DNA of 64,000 bases, from positions 1 to 64,000 of the forward strand of contig NZ_JALKIL010000006.1 in assembly GCF_023051105.1 (NCBI RefSeq), given 5' to 3'. The position numbers were made by a program, and so were the translations under genes. Source of the DNA: Anaerobiospirillum sp. NML120449 (GTDB lineage: Bacteria; Pseudomonadota; Gammaproteobacteria; Enterobacterales; Succinivibrionaceae). Under the pieces are notes generated by a model. The model was not told the DNA's origin. It did no database searches and saw only the letters and a program-made list of their open reading frames with translations. Shown one piece after another: positions 56,227 to 64,000 of this stretch (position 1 is the stretch's first letter; every line of letters begins with the position of its first letter).

Positions 56227-58248
56227 TTACTGCTGATCCTGCTGACCGGCCTGGATAGCGGTGATAGCAACGGTGTATACGATGTCATCAACCAGAGCAC
56301 CACGGGACAGATCGTTAACTGGCTTGCGTAAGCCCTGTAACATTGGGCCGATAGCCACAACGTTGGCAGAGCGCTGTACAGCCTTGTAAACGGTGTTGCC
56401 GGTGGACAGGCTTGGGAAGATGAATACGGTGGCCTTGCCTGCAACCTTGGAGCCTGGAGCCTTCTGAGCAGCAACGTCGGCCATTACGGAGGCGTCATAC
56501 TGGAGTGGGCCGTCGATAACGAGATCTGGACGTAATTCCTGAGCCTTCTTGGTAGCCTCGGTTACGAGATCAACGTCTGGACCCTTGCCGGAAGTACCGG
56601 TGGAGTAGGTGATCATGGCAACGCGTGGGTCAATACCAAAGGCGCGGGCGGTGTCAGCAGACTGAATGGCGATCTGAGCAAGCTCATCGGCATTAGGATT
56701 GAGGTTCAGAGCGCAGTCACCGAATACGTAAACCTGCTCTTCCATCAGCATGAAGAAGATGGCAGATACCAGGGAGGCGCCTGGAGCGGTCTTGATTACC
56801 TGCAGAGCTGGACGGATGGTGTTGGCGGTGGTGTGAACAGCGCCGGAAACCAGGCCGTGAACTTCATTGCTCTCGAGCATCATGGTAGCCAGGAATACAT
56901 TGTCCTGCAGAAGCTTGCGAGCATCTTCTTCGGTCAGACCCTTGGACTTGCGCAGCTCAACCAGACGTGCAACGTAGTTCTCACGGATCTGATCCGGATC
57001 GATGAACTCAACACCCTCATCAAGGGAAACGCCCTGAGCCTTGGCAACAGCCAGGATCTCGTCCTTCTTGCCGTACAGAACTGGAACAGCAATCCTGGAG
57101 GCAGCAACACGGGCAGCGGCGCATACGGTACGTGGCTCATCACCCTCAGGCAGAGCAATGCGCTTGTTGGCAGCACGGGCCAGCTCGGTTAACTTGTAAC
57201 GGAAAGCGGCAGGGCTTAATAATGGGAACTCCTTGTTGTTAGGAGCAGACAGGAAGTCGATCAGGGCCTTGTCGAAGAATGGGGCGGCAAAGGCGGCAGC
57301 ACGATCAGCGCGCTCCTGGTCGTCCTTTAATAACATTGGAGGCAGGGTCAGGAAGGTCTCTACTACAGCCCATACACTGGAGGTGGTGCAGATAGTGGCC
57401 TTACCGGCAGAGCCCTGAGCGCCGTCGCATAATACAACGATGCCGGCCTTGGTGGAGGCTGGAACCTTATTGGTTACCAGCATGTCGTGCTCTTCGGCAG
57501 CCTCAGCGTCGAATACTACATTGCAGGCGCGTACATTCTCATCGCCGGCGAGGGTGCCATCGATGAAGCCGGCCAGATCCTTGGCGCGGAAAGCGTAGTT
57601 GTTGCAGTCATAAGGAATGACAGCAAATGGGGTGCAGCCGCAGTTACCGCCCTCGGAACCGCCCTGAGAGGAGCAGGCATCAGCCTTGCTGCCACAGCAG
57701 GCAGCTGGAGCCTCAGCATCCTTACGACCGGCCAGAACCAGCTTCTTCTGACCCTTGGCATCACGTGGGGCATCCTGGTTTAATAACAGACCGCCTATGA
57801 AGCGCTCCTTGCCGGCGTTGCCAAAAGCACCCAGAGCAAGGTGAACCAGGGACATGGCCTTCTTGCACTTGCCCATGGAAACTACGCAGATGTCAGCGTC
57901 CAGAGCGTGGCAGACAGCAGCGTTGAAAGCGTGCTGGTCAAACTTGTCGCTGACGGTACCCTCAACAACAACTACCTGAGCCTGGGAGTCCTTTAATAAG
58001 CGGTTGTAGTTGGCAAGAACAGCCTCAACCAGCTCGCTCTTCTGACCCTGAGACAGATACTTGATGGCTTCGCAGTTGGAAATGGAGTAGTTGGAGCAGC
58101 AGTCCTTAGCTGCATTCTTGCAGGCGTCTAAAGGACGGAAGACTACAGCCTTGATACCTTTATCATTCAGGGCCTTGACCAGACCTGAAGAGGCAACGAA
58201 TAAACCATTTGCTTTACCAGCAGGAACAAGCATAAGTGAACGTGACAC
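56227..58248 (-). CDS. pta: Phosphate acetyltransferase, full length
   Basis: 673 residues, GTG start with GGAGA seven bases upstream. It interconverts acetyl-CoA and acetyl phosphate in acetate fermentation. It has the three-part layout of enteric Pta: a P-loop-like N-terminal domain (LMLVPAGKANGLFVASSGLVKAL, residues 5-27; VVVVEGTVSDKFDQHAFN), the DRTGG domain (around 215-325), and the C-terminal PTA_PTB catalytic domain from about 350 (RIALPEGDEPRTVCAAARVA; VSGAVHTTANTIRPALQVIKT; FGDCALNLNPNADELAQIAIQSADTARAFGIDPRVAMITYSTG; FPSLSTGNTVYKAVQRSA). A Cys/Gly-rich loop (CCGSKADACSSQGG) near residues 185-205 is an addition. No ackA is in the window, although yfbV, its neighbour in E. coli, is nearby. 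Confidence 0.97.
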   Translation of the reverse strand: MSRSLMLVPAGKANGLFVASSGLVKALNDKGIKAVVFRPLDACKNAAKDCCSNYSISNCEAIKYLSQGQKSELVEAVLANYNRLLKDSQAQVVVVEGTVSDKFDQHAFNAAVCHALDADICVVSMGKCKKAMSLVHLALGAFGNAGKERFIGGLLLNQDAPRDAKGQKKLVLAGRKDAEAPAACCGSKADACSSQGGSEGGNCGCTPFAVIPYDCNNYAFRAKDLAGFIDGTLAGDENVRACNVVFDAEAAEEHDMLVTNKVPASTKAGIVVLCDGAQGSAGKATICTTSSVWAVVETFLTLPPMLLKDDQERADRAAAFAAPFFDKALIDFLSAPNNKEFPLLSPAAFRYKLTELARAANKRIALPEGDEPRTVCAAARVAASRIAVPVLYGKKDEILAVAKAQGVSLDEGVEFIDPDQIRENYVARLVELRKSKGLTEEDARKLLQDNVFLATMMLESNEVHGLVSGAVHTTANTIRPALQVIKTAPGASLVSAIFFMLMEEQVYVFGDCALNLNPNADELAQIAIQSADTARAFGIDPRVAMITYSTGTSGKGPDVDLVTEATKKAQELRPDLVIDGPLQYDASVMADVAAQKAPGSKVAGKATVFIFPSLSTGNTVYKAVQRSANVVAIGPMLQGLRKPVNDLSRGALVDDIVYTVAITAIQAGQQDQQ

Positions 58249-58882
58249 TTTATATCTCCAATTGTTTAGTGGTGCTTACTGCCCGCCAGTGATGACCGGA
58301 CACTCCGCAGACATAAATTAATAAGGCACCCTGTCCTTATGTCCCTTGACCATATCTGTACAAGACAGCAAGGACAGCCATGATCCGCCGCATCAATGAA
58401 CAGCTGCGGCCGTTGGCCACAGCAATGCGCCGCTGCAGCAATGAACAGCTGAAGCCAATGACCACAGCAATGAGTCGCCGCAGCAATGAACAGCTGAAGC
58501 CAATGACCACAGCAATGATCCGCCGCAGCAATGAACAGCTCCAGCCATGGACCACAGCAATGAGCTGTTGCAGCATGAGGCGCTGCTGCTTTGCGCAGCC
58601 AGTGGACTCAAGCACATACAGCCAGACGACTGTAACGTATGATGCTGATGTGCCATGCGGCTGTGAAGCAGGGAAAGGGGGCGGTACTAATTTATGGCAG
58701 CCAGGTGTCGCAGGATGCTGACTTAATCCGGAGTGATAAGTACTCATCCGAAGCAGCTCCCTGGTCAGCTGAGCAATCAGCCTGAAAGCTGAGCACCTGA
58801 AATGAACAGTTACTAACTATAGATCTTTGATGGTCATGTGAAGTTGACTGAGATCAAATAGTTATTGATGTCCTAAAGAAAA
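58249..58882. other. Gap between the two pta copies
   Basis: The pta promoter should lie at the low-coordinate end, but no consensus was found. The 45-bp repeat fills the centre. The region 58790-58880 is AT-rich. Apart from the possible repeat-encoded small protein, no gene is seen. Confidence 0.5.
58381..58580. repeat. 45-bp tandem repeat, 4 copies, possibly coding
   Basis: ATGAACAGCTGAAGCCAATG-type units begin at 58396, 58441, 58486 and 58531, exactly 45 bp apart. On the plus strand an ATG at 58380, with AAGGA five or six bases before it, opens a 113-residue frame with a 15-residue repeat (SNEQLKPMTTAMIRR). Every frame is open through it because 45 is a multiple of three, so translation is only a possibility. 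Confidence 0.8.
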
Positions 58883-58918
58883 ACTGGCCATGAGTCCTTA
58901 AGCGGGCTCATGGCCAGT
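58883..58918 (-). terminator. Terminator of the truncated pta copy
   Basis: ACTGGCCATGAG and CTCATGGCCAGT arms, 12 bp perfect, followed on the minus strand by TTTTTCTTT. It starts 44 bp beyond the stop codon. Confidence 0.9.
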
Positions 58919-58961
58919 ATTCTAAATCAAATTCTGTGAAAAGTCCGTTGCACGGCCCCGC

Positions 58962-59948
58962 TTAGCGGGTTAAGTGGTCAATCAGAGCCTTGTCGTACAG
59001 ACCGGCGCTGAAGGCAGCCACACGCTCGGCACGCTCGCTGTCGTCAGCCGGGAGCATTGGAGGGACATCAAGCAGAGCCTCGGTTACAGCCAGTACTGAG
59101 TGAGGGGTAGTAATGGTGGCCTTGCCGGCAGATCCCTGAGCACCGCCACACAGTACGACTACGGCAGCCCTGGTAGAAGCTGGTACGCTTGAGGTTACCA
59201 GTACATCGTTCTCAGTAGCTTCCTCTGCAGTGAAAGCCAGACCGAAAGCACGGGTGGAGCAGTCACCGGAAACTTCGCCACCTATGAATCTGGCCAGATC
59301 ACGGGCGCGGAAAGCGTAGTTCTGAGGCTCAAATGGAATCATGGCAAATGGAGTGCAGTGGGCACCACCATCGCCGCCCTGACCGTCTTCCTTCTTGCAG
59401 CCAGCCATGCCGCCTGCGCCCTTAGGACCGGAAAGAACGAGCTTCTTTATCTCAGCTGCATCGTATGGAGCGTCATAGTTAAATAGAACGCCACCGATAA
59501 AGCGCTGTTCGGCAGCCTTGCCAAAAGCACCCAGAGCAATGCGCACCAGAGCCATTGCGCGCTGGCACATGCCCATGGAAGCCATGCAGATATCACCGTC
59601 TACAGCCTCACGGATAGCGGCATTCATGGTGTGCTGATCGAACATGGTGGTTACTACACCCTCAACGATCACAACCTCGGCACCTGTATCCTGAATAAGA
59701 CGCTGGTAGTTGGCAGAAATGGTCTCAATCAGTTCCTGCTGCTTGCCACCGGAGAGCAGCTGAATGGCCTGCATGAGGGATACGGAGTAGTTCTTGGGGC
59801 ACTGGTCCTTGAAGTTCATGCAGACGTCTAAAGGACGGAATACCTCAGCCTTAACGCCCTTGTCTTTGAGGGCCCTGGCCAGACCAAGTGAGATAACGAA
59901 TAAACCATTGGCCTTGCCAGCTGGTACGAGCATAAGTGAACGTGGCAC
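58962..59948 (-). CDS. Pta paralogue with only the N-terminal and DRTGG domains
   Basis: 328 residues, GTG start with GGAG eight bases upstream, the same start context as the full-length pta. It parallels residues 1-335 of that Pta throughout: PRSLMLVPAGKANGLFVISLGLARAL, VVIVEGVVTTMFDQHTMN, FIGGVLFNYDAPYDA, CTPFAMIPFEPQNYAFRARDLARFIGG, GGAQGSAGKATITTPHSVLAVTEALLDVPPML, ending FSAGLYDKALIDHLTR. The catalytic PTA_PTB domain is absent, and a terminator follows directly, so this is not a frameshifted remnant. In enteric Pta the N-terminal part affects allosteric control and oligomer stability, so a regulatory subunit is plausible; binding to Pta is inference. The Cys/Gly-rich loop is different from that of the full-length copy. 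Confidence 0.88.
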   Translation of the reverse strand: MPRSLMLVPAGKANGLFVISLGLARALKDKGVKAEVFRPLDVCMNFKDQCPKNYSVSLMQAIQLLSGGKQQELIETISANYQRLIQDTGAEVVIVEGVVTTMFDQHTMNAAIREAVDGDICMASMGMCQRAMALVRIALGAFGKAAEQRFIGGVLFNYDAPYDAAEIKKLVLSGPKGAGGMAGCKKEDGQGGDGGAHCTPFAMIPFEPQNYAFRARDLARFIGGEVSGDCSTRAFGLAFTAEEATENDVLVTSSVPASTRAAVVVLCGGAQGSAGKATITTPHSVLAVTEALLDVPPMLPADDSERAERVAAFSAGLYDKALIDHLTR

Positions 59949-60272
59949 TGTCAGATCTCCAATTTTGCAGTGTGCCTGCTGCCGGAAGTCAGAGCAAGAA
60001 AAGACAAGTAAACTTTTCTTACTCATTGGCAGCGAGCAGCCTAAAAGCTGTGCACCCCTGCTTAAGAACGCTGCGATCCATCGCTCAGTAATGCCGCATA
60101 ATGCAGCCACGTTCTTAATACAGGAAGAAATAGATCAGCGTCAGACTGATGATTAAGGCCTGCAAGAGCTGTGTGTGAACTCGCTGCACCCCATCCGGGG
60201 ACCTGATTTCAATGATTAGTTTTTCAGGTGACGGTCTGTAACTGATGGATACAGAATAAACCAACTTGACAA

Positions 60273-60425
60273 AAATTGCTCTCATATTTTTGAGGGGTCC
60301 ATCACAGTAAAGAGCAATTTATGCAAAGAGATATCAATATCACTTTGCTGAAATTGCACAGAACGGCATAAATATAACTTTCAGCCAGCACGTGAAAATT
60401 TTCCGTAAATCTGTGCAATTTTTAA
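60273..60425 (+). ncRNA. Candidate structured RNA or regulatory element with nested inverted repeats
   Basis: AAATTGCTCT (60273-60282) pairs with AGAGCAATTT (60311-60320), and AAATTGCACAGA (60351-60362) pairs with TCTGTGCAATTT (60410-60421), with an inner ACGG/CCGT pair. The second stem is followed by a run of T. A TTGACA lies at 60267. This could be a small RNA with a terminator, or operator sites for a protein recognising AAATTGC. Confidence 0.35.
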
Positions 60426-60738
60426 TCAACGAGCTTATGAGCAAGAAATTTGTTACGTGTAACCCATTCTTTTGTGATCTGGCCCACAAAAGCGCCAAGT
60501 AAACAGCCCTTCGTTAAATTAATACAATGAATTAGTAAATTAATTTTAATAACTAAGGAAACAGCAAACAGCGTAAATACAGGTCAATACAGCAAACATA
60601 TTAGAAGTTGCATAACTTTTACTAATGCTGAAAATTGCCCCTTTCCCACAGAAAACAGCACAGACTCACATCAACTATCTCAAAACAGTCGGCAACTGCC
60701 CCAACGCAGCACCAGCACCACTCCCCATCCAGGAATGC

Positions 60739-60841
60739 CCCGAACTTTACAGTGCCATACAGACCCTTACGAACTTGACAGTGCCGACAGCCCCAACAAA
60801 CATGATAGTGCCGTACAGCCCCTAACGAACTTGACAGTGCT
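60739..60841. repeat. About 28-bp imperfect repeat, 4 copies
   Basis: GAACTTTACAGTGCC, GAACTTGACAGTGCC, ACATGATAGTGCC and GAACTTGACAGTGCT are spaced 29, 27 and 29 bp (AGTGC at 60751, 60780, 60807 and 60836). Three contain a TTGACA-like hexamer. Confidence 0.7.
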
Positions 60842-61337
60842 GCACAGCCAGCACCATATGAATCATTAGAGACAGGGCATATTACAGTGCCAGCGGCGCA
60901 GCTGTGCTCTTTCATATGACTGAATAGGAAGTTATGAGATGAGCAAGAAACGGCCTTTACCTGTGATGCCCTCAGAGGAGCCATGCAGCCCGACTTGTGT
61001 CTGTCATGCAAAGTGAGCTGAGCAAAGGCTCAAACCTTTCAGCTGGTTCCCCAGTACGGCTATGCAGGATGCGGCGCTGATGTCTCCAGTTACAGCTGCA
61101 GAGTGCACTGTAGCGTGTAACTGCAGTGACTGCTGGTAAAGTCCAGCCTATGCGATATAGACCGTCATGAAGTCTTATTACTGGACCACCAGGCATAGCC
61201 ATGGAGAGCCTGTATGTATCGGCGCTACAGGCCTGTGGCTGTGTGGGATGAAGTGCAGGGCAGGATGGGAAAAGGCTGGGCTGAACCGTAGCATTGCAGG
61301 TCTGGCACAGCTGAGTGTGCCCTGGCCTGGCTCGGCT

Positions 61338-61346
61338 GATATAATA
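61338..61346 (+). promoter_or_regulatory. Extended -10 promoter upstream of yfbV
   Basis: TGATATAAT gives TG, one base, then a perfect TATAAT, 62 bp before the yfbV ATG. No good -35 is needed for an extended -10 promoter. Confidence 0.5.
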
Positions 61347-61407
61347 AGCGCCTGTTTTTGAGCATATTGCGGGCTAAGGTGCCCGCTATTGTAAGAGGTT
61401 GATCTGA

Positions 61408-61887
61408 ATGTCGCTTTTTGCCCGGGTTAAGCAGGGTGCTGCCTATATGGATCTCTGGCCGGAAGAGCCTGTGTTAAAGGCTGTCTTTATGGAGGCCAGA
61501 GTTAAAGCTGTATTTGGTGTGGCCAAAATGGTTATTCCTCCAGCCGTTGCCCTGATTCTTTTCTGGATTTACTACACCTGTGGCGGCTGGCAGGGGCTTT
61601 ATCTGCTCCTTGCCCATCCTCAGTCAGGCTATATGCACCTGTATCTGGCCATTACCTCGCTTATCATCATGGTTATGGTGCTGCTTTATGCGCCTGTGCA
61701 TATTCTGTTGTGGTTTTCCTACAGTGCCGAGCGTGATCTCAATGCCCGCCAGAAGGCCTTTTATGTAGATCTGTGCTCACAGCTGCAGCGCCAGCCGTCA
61801 TCTGCTCCTGTCATGTATGACTTCGTAAAAGTGCTGCATGATGCCTGCAACACTCTCAAAGACAGGGAGTTCCTCAACAAACTGTAA
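61408..61887 (+). CDS. yfbV: YfbV (UPF0208) inner-membrane protein
   Basis: 159 residues with two membrane segments (VIPPAVALILFWIYYTCGGW; LAITSLIIMVMVLLYAPVHILLWF). The N-terminus matches E. coli YfbV as I recall it: SLFARVKQGAAYMDLWPEEPVLKAVFMEARVKAVFG against [27 protein letters not shown]. The C-terminus (FVKVLHDACNTLKDREFLNKL) matches [21 protein letters not shown]. The biochemical role is poorly known; in E. coli it has been linked to ter-region chromosome behaviour and it lies beside ackA-pta. The neighbouring pta genes here preserve part of that context, without ackA. GAGG lies about nine bases before the ATG. Confidence 0.88.
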   Translation: MSLFARVKQGAAYMDLWPEEPVLKAVFMEARVKAVFGVAKMVIPPAVALILFWIYYTCGGWQGLYLLLAHPQSGYMHLYLAITSLIIMVMVLLYAPVHILLWFSYSAERDLNARQKAFYVDLCSQLQRQPSSAPVMYDFVKVLHDACNTLKDREFLNKL

Positions 61888-62363
61888 TCACAAGCGCAGG
61901 GTTTCAATAAGCCTGCACTCATCCAAATGAGTCTGCCAATTACCATTCCAATGCCCGTGGCAATGCCCGTAGCAATGACCGTGGCAATGACCATTGCAAT
62001 GACAGTGGCAATGACCATGAAAATGCCAGTGCACTTGCCTGCAACCTTGCTATGGCAAATTACAATGAGTACTCATACTTATAACCAGACTGCCTAAGCA
62101 TAGACTGAGTACGCTCTGGCTGATTATTGGCAACATGCTTTACAGAATTTGATATATGTAACTGGCTGTTTTGCCTCGTGCCCTTGAAGCTATCTCATCA
62201 TAAAATGTTTTATACAGTATAATCGTAAGCAGTTGATGAATGGCTGGGATAAGGTTGTTAAGCGTAGTCTGGCAGGGTGAGGCAGGATGAGATGAGATGA
62301 GGTGAGGTGATGTAAGGTGGCAGGATGATGGTTGAGGGTGGAACTGGCAAATGAAACTTTACA
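61888..62363. other. Gap after yfbV with a 12-bp repeat
   Basis: About 480 bp without a gene. A 12-bp repeat of the type GTGGCAATGACC runs from about 61937 to 62034. Short GATGAGGTGAGGTGATG-like G-rich direct repeats occur near 62278-62312. The rest is AT-rich and shows nothing else. Confidence 0.5.
61937..62034. repeat. 12-bp tandem repeat, about 8 copies
   Basis: Variants of GTGGCAATGACC (GTGGCAATGCCC, GTAGCAATGACC, ATTGCAATGACA) follow each other every 12 bp. A minus-strand frame reads as a VIATVIAM repeat but lacks a ribosome binding site. Confidence 0.8.
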
Positions 62364-62409
62364 AAAGAAAAAGGACAGCGTCCATAATGGGAAGCTGTCC
62401 TTTTTCTTT
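62364..62409 (-). terminator. Terminator of the Cys-rich repeat protein gene
   Basis: Perfect 16-bp arms AAAGAAAAAGGACAGC and complement around a 14-base loop, giving T-tracts in either direction. A second smaller hairpin, AGGGAGC/GCTCCCT at about 62423-62441, lies between it and the stop codon. Confidence 0.85.
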
Positions 62410-62461
62410 GCCCTGTGAACCAGGGAGCTTTTGGGCTCCCTTAAGATAAATTCAGTTTGTG

Positions 62462-63151
62462 TTACTGCTGTGGTACGCCCTGCTTGGCGGATTCAGCCTG
62501 CACATAACGCTGGAACTGATCCATCTTGTCATCAAATTCAGCGTAGTCAGCGCATGAGTCCTGGTTGCCAAGGTCGCAGGCGTCCTTGTGATACTTGAAT
62601 GAAAGCTGGGCTACCTTGACGTCCTTGAGTACATAAGCCTCAGAGAAAGTGATTACAGCCAGCTGACGGCAGCCTACAGGATCCTTGAGGTCGCAGGCAC
62701 GCTGTGCATACTTGCTGGCACGTACCAGGTCCTGTTCAACGTGATTGCCGATAAAGAAAGCGTTGGACAGCAGCAGACAGCCGTAAGGATCGTTCTTGGA
62801 GCACAGATAGTCGCCAATCTTAATGCCGGAGGCGTAGTCGTTGATGCCAAAATTGCTGTCAGTGAGCATGGTGGTCAGAGCAGCGCAGGTCCTGAGGGCA
62901 TCAGGGGAATCAGAATAGCAGATACGGGAAAGATATTTGGCTGCCTCAGCATAGTTCTTGTTATCCAGGTAGTACTGGGCAAGGTAATTACATGATTCAA
63001 CCTTGCCGGCCTCGCACTGCTCAATAGCAGCTTTCTGACCCTTGAAGCTCTCGGCAGCCTGAGTATTGAAAGACAGAGAAAGCAGTGCGGTACATCCCAG
63101 AGCGGTTAAACCTTTGAGAAGCTCAGGTGCAGAAAAGAATTTGTTAGCCAT
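62462..63151 (-). CDS. Exported Sel1/Hcp-like cysteine-rich repeat protein
   Basis: 229 residues from the ATG at 63151, which has AGGA nine bases upstream; an ATG 27 codons earlier has none. A signal peptide (ELLKGLTALGCTALLSLSFNTQA) directs it to the periplasm. The mature protein is made of alpha-alpha repeats of about 36 residues with paired cysteines seven or eight apart: CEAGKVESCNYLAQYY, ICYSDSPDALRTCAALT, LCSKNDPYGCLLLSNAF, ACDLKDPVGCRQLAVI, ACDLGNQDSCADYAEF. That is the disulfide-bridged Sel1-like repeat of Helicobacter Hcp proteins, generally a protein-protein or protein-peptide binding module. The exact function is unknown. It is a single-gene unit. Confidence 0.88.
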   Translation of the reverse strand: MANKFFSAPELLKGLTALGCTALLSLSFNTQAAESFKGQKAAIEQCEAGKVESCNYLAQYYLDNKNYAEAAKYLSRICYSDSPDALRTCAALTTMLTDSNFGINDYASGIKIGDYLCSKNDPYGCLLLSNAFFIGNHVEQDLVRASKYAQRACDLKDPVGCRQLAVITFSEAYVLKDVKVAQLSFKYHKDACDLGNQDSCADYAEFDDKMDQFQRYVQAESAKQGVPQQ

Positions 63152-63822
63152 AACATCAATCCTGGAAACATAAGTAGAGGCAGGGGGCAGGTATTTCCCG
63201 TCAAGCCGATACTCAGCATGCATCTGGTACAAGGACAGGGCGAGATAACAAGCTGGTGTTTGTTTTCAGCGTCCGCAGATAGTTTTATGACAGCATAGTA
63301 TGCAATTCTTCATGATGCGGAGCTGTATATCTAATCGGTTTATTCTAAATTTTCTTTACAGCGTTTGCTCGGGCTTTTTTAGGGCTGTAAGCTCATTTAA
63401 TAAAGGCTATATACAAAAAATCTGTATCTTGTCACCTTTCTGAAAAATGAAAGTGATAAATATTATTAATAAACTGTGTATTTCATGGATACAGCAATAG
63501 GTTCATATCGATGCAAAGTTCACGATTTTGGGTTTTTGCATGTTTCGATACTATCGACTGCCCTTAAAGACGTTAGCAGTAAATTTCGGCTGTATTATTA
63601 CTGGATCGACTATGGCAGGCAATGCAAACGTTTCAACTATGAACGTAAGATTCGCCCATGAGCTGAAGAGATTATGAAAAAACATCAGGCCAGCTAATGA
63701 ACACGGCCTGGTAAAGCTATAAAGTGTTTTAGTGAGCGTCTTGTCATATATGCCTGTCCAAATGCGTGCGCAGGAATGAGCCAGCATTCCTTTTCCAGCT
63801 GCGGCTATGCACCCACAATCAA
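63152..63822. other. Gap between the repeat protein gene and flagellin
   Basis: About 670 bp, AT-rich from 63240 to 63660, without a supported gene. Two small frames overlap on opposite strands near 63476-63787, neither with a ribosome binding site. The promoter of the Cys-rich repeat gene is probably near 63180-63300. Confidence 0.5.
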
Positions 63823-63883
63823 AAAGGCCCGCAACCGTGAGGGTTGTGGGCCTTTATAGGGTCGCAGATGAACGGTGCGACCC
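63823..63883 (-). terminator. Double hairpin terminator of flagellin
   Basis: Next to the flagellin stop is GGGTCGCA/TGCGACCC (63859-63883), then AAAGGCCCGCAACC/GGGTTGTGGGCCTTT (63823-63855) with one G-T pair, followed on the minus strand by TTTTTGATTG. Confidence 0.88.
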
Positions 63884-63899
63884 GGTTTTGTATTGTCAG

Positions 63900-64000
63900 T
63901 TAGCCTAAGAGGGACAGACCCAGCTGAGGACGGGTGTTAGCCTGCATCAGCATTGAAGTAGCTGCCTGCTGAATAATGGACTGCTGGCTGAGGTTTGCAG
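63900..64000 (-). CDS. fliC: Flagellin, C-terminal end (gene continues beyond the window)
   Basis: The last 32 codons of a minus-strand gene read through to TAA at 63900-63902: NLSQQSIIQQAATSMLMQAN then TRPQLGLSLLG. This is the conserved C-terminal D0 helix of bacterial flagellin (typical form: ANLSQQSILQQAGTSVLAQAN..PQ..LSLL), which packs in the filament core. The remainder lies outside the window. The organism is therefore probably flagellated. A double hairpin terminator follows. Confidence 0.9.
   Translation of the reverse strand, partial: ANLSQQSIIQQAATSMLMQANTRPQLGLSLLG

Larger units (their letters stand above)
59949..61407. other. Gap between the truncated pta and yfbV
   Basis: 1.46 kb. 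The part 60230-60620 is strikingly AT-rich and holds inverted repeats built on AAATTGC, a TTGACA at 60267 and a CRP-like site TGTGA-N6-CCACA at 60473-60488. A roughly 28-bp repeat follows at 60739-60841. An extended -10 (TGATATAAT, 61338-61346) precedes yfbV. No protein-coding gene is supported. Confidence 0.55.

Noticed and set aside
61761..62018. Minus-strand small hydrophobic repeat protein (VIATVIAM)
   Set aside because: It is the product of a 12-bp repeat in non-coding DNA downstream of yfbV and has no start signal.

Overview
The window reads as chromosomal DNA of a motile, GC-rich gammaproteobacterium with AT-rich pockets. TamA/TamB, a CpoB-like protein, a YcbZ-type Lon homologue, YfbV, a two-domain Pta, the YjjP/YjjB pair (a succinate exporter in E. 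coli) and the C-terminus of a flagellin point to the Aeromonadales/Succinivibrionaceae neighbourhood. That placement is inference from gene content, not from a marker gene. No tRNA, rRNA, CRISPR array, intact insertion sequence or replication origin was found.

Layout. 1-4.6 kb: one minus-strand MFS transporter, followed after an in-frame TAG by a 176-codon Ala/Ser-rich open tail, set in repeat-rich non-coding DNA. 4.6-24.1 kb: a complete P-type (Trb/VirB) type IV secretion locus on the minus strand in the canonical order trbB-C-D-E-F-G-H-I-J-L, with one unknown 992-residue protein between trbI and trbJ. Both ends of the locus lie in the window; no relaxase, coupling protein or lytic transglycosylase is present. 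Nearly every exported component has a long low-complexity segment ahead of its signal peptide. A GATAACAG word recurs ten times, always in the same orientation, mostly in the gaps between these genes, and CRP/FNR-like sites lie upstream of trbB.

25-38 kb (plus strand): envelope genes, namely an orphan cpoB, tamA-tamB (2 bp apart; TamB unusually long), and a Gln-rich exported protein with a class A beta-lactamase-like fold that seems to lack the catalytic residues. 38-41 kb (minus): an exported HSL-type esterase and a Cys- and Trp-free helical protein of unknown function. 42.8-47.3 kb (plus): hpt, a lonH/ycbZ homologue, and two related small AT-rich exported proteins. 47.5-52.4 kb: yjjP-yjjB (minus), a classical SDR oxidoreductase (plus) and a TIGR01777-type NAD-binding protein (minus). 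54.4-55.1 kb: a stand-alone TnsB-like N-terminal region with its own terminator. 56.2-61.9 kb: full-length pta, a second pta copy containing only the N-terminal half, and yfbV; in E. coli yfbV lies next to ackA-pta. 62.5-64 kb: an Hcp/Sel1-type Cys-rich repeat protein and the 3' end of a flagellin gene.

Long intergenic gaps are frequent, and most hold a different short tandem repeat (periods 12, 22, 31, 33, 34, 45, 64, 83 and 115 bp). Strong hairpin terminators separate most convergent units. The best candidate for something undescribed is the relaxase-less, coupling-protein-less Trb system with its orphan 992-residue protein and pre-signal extensions.
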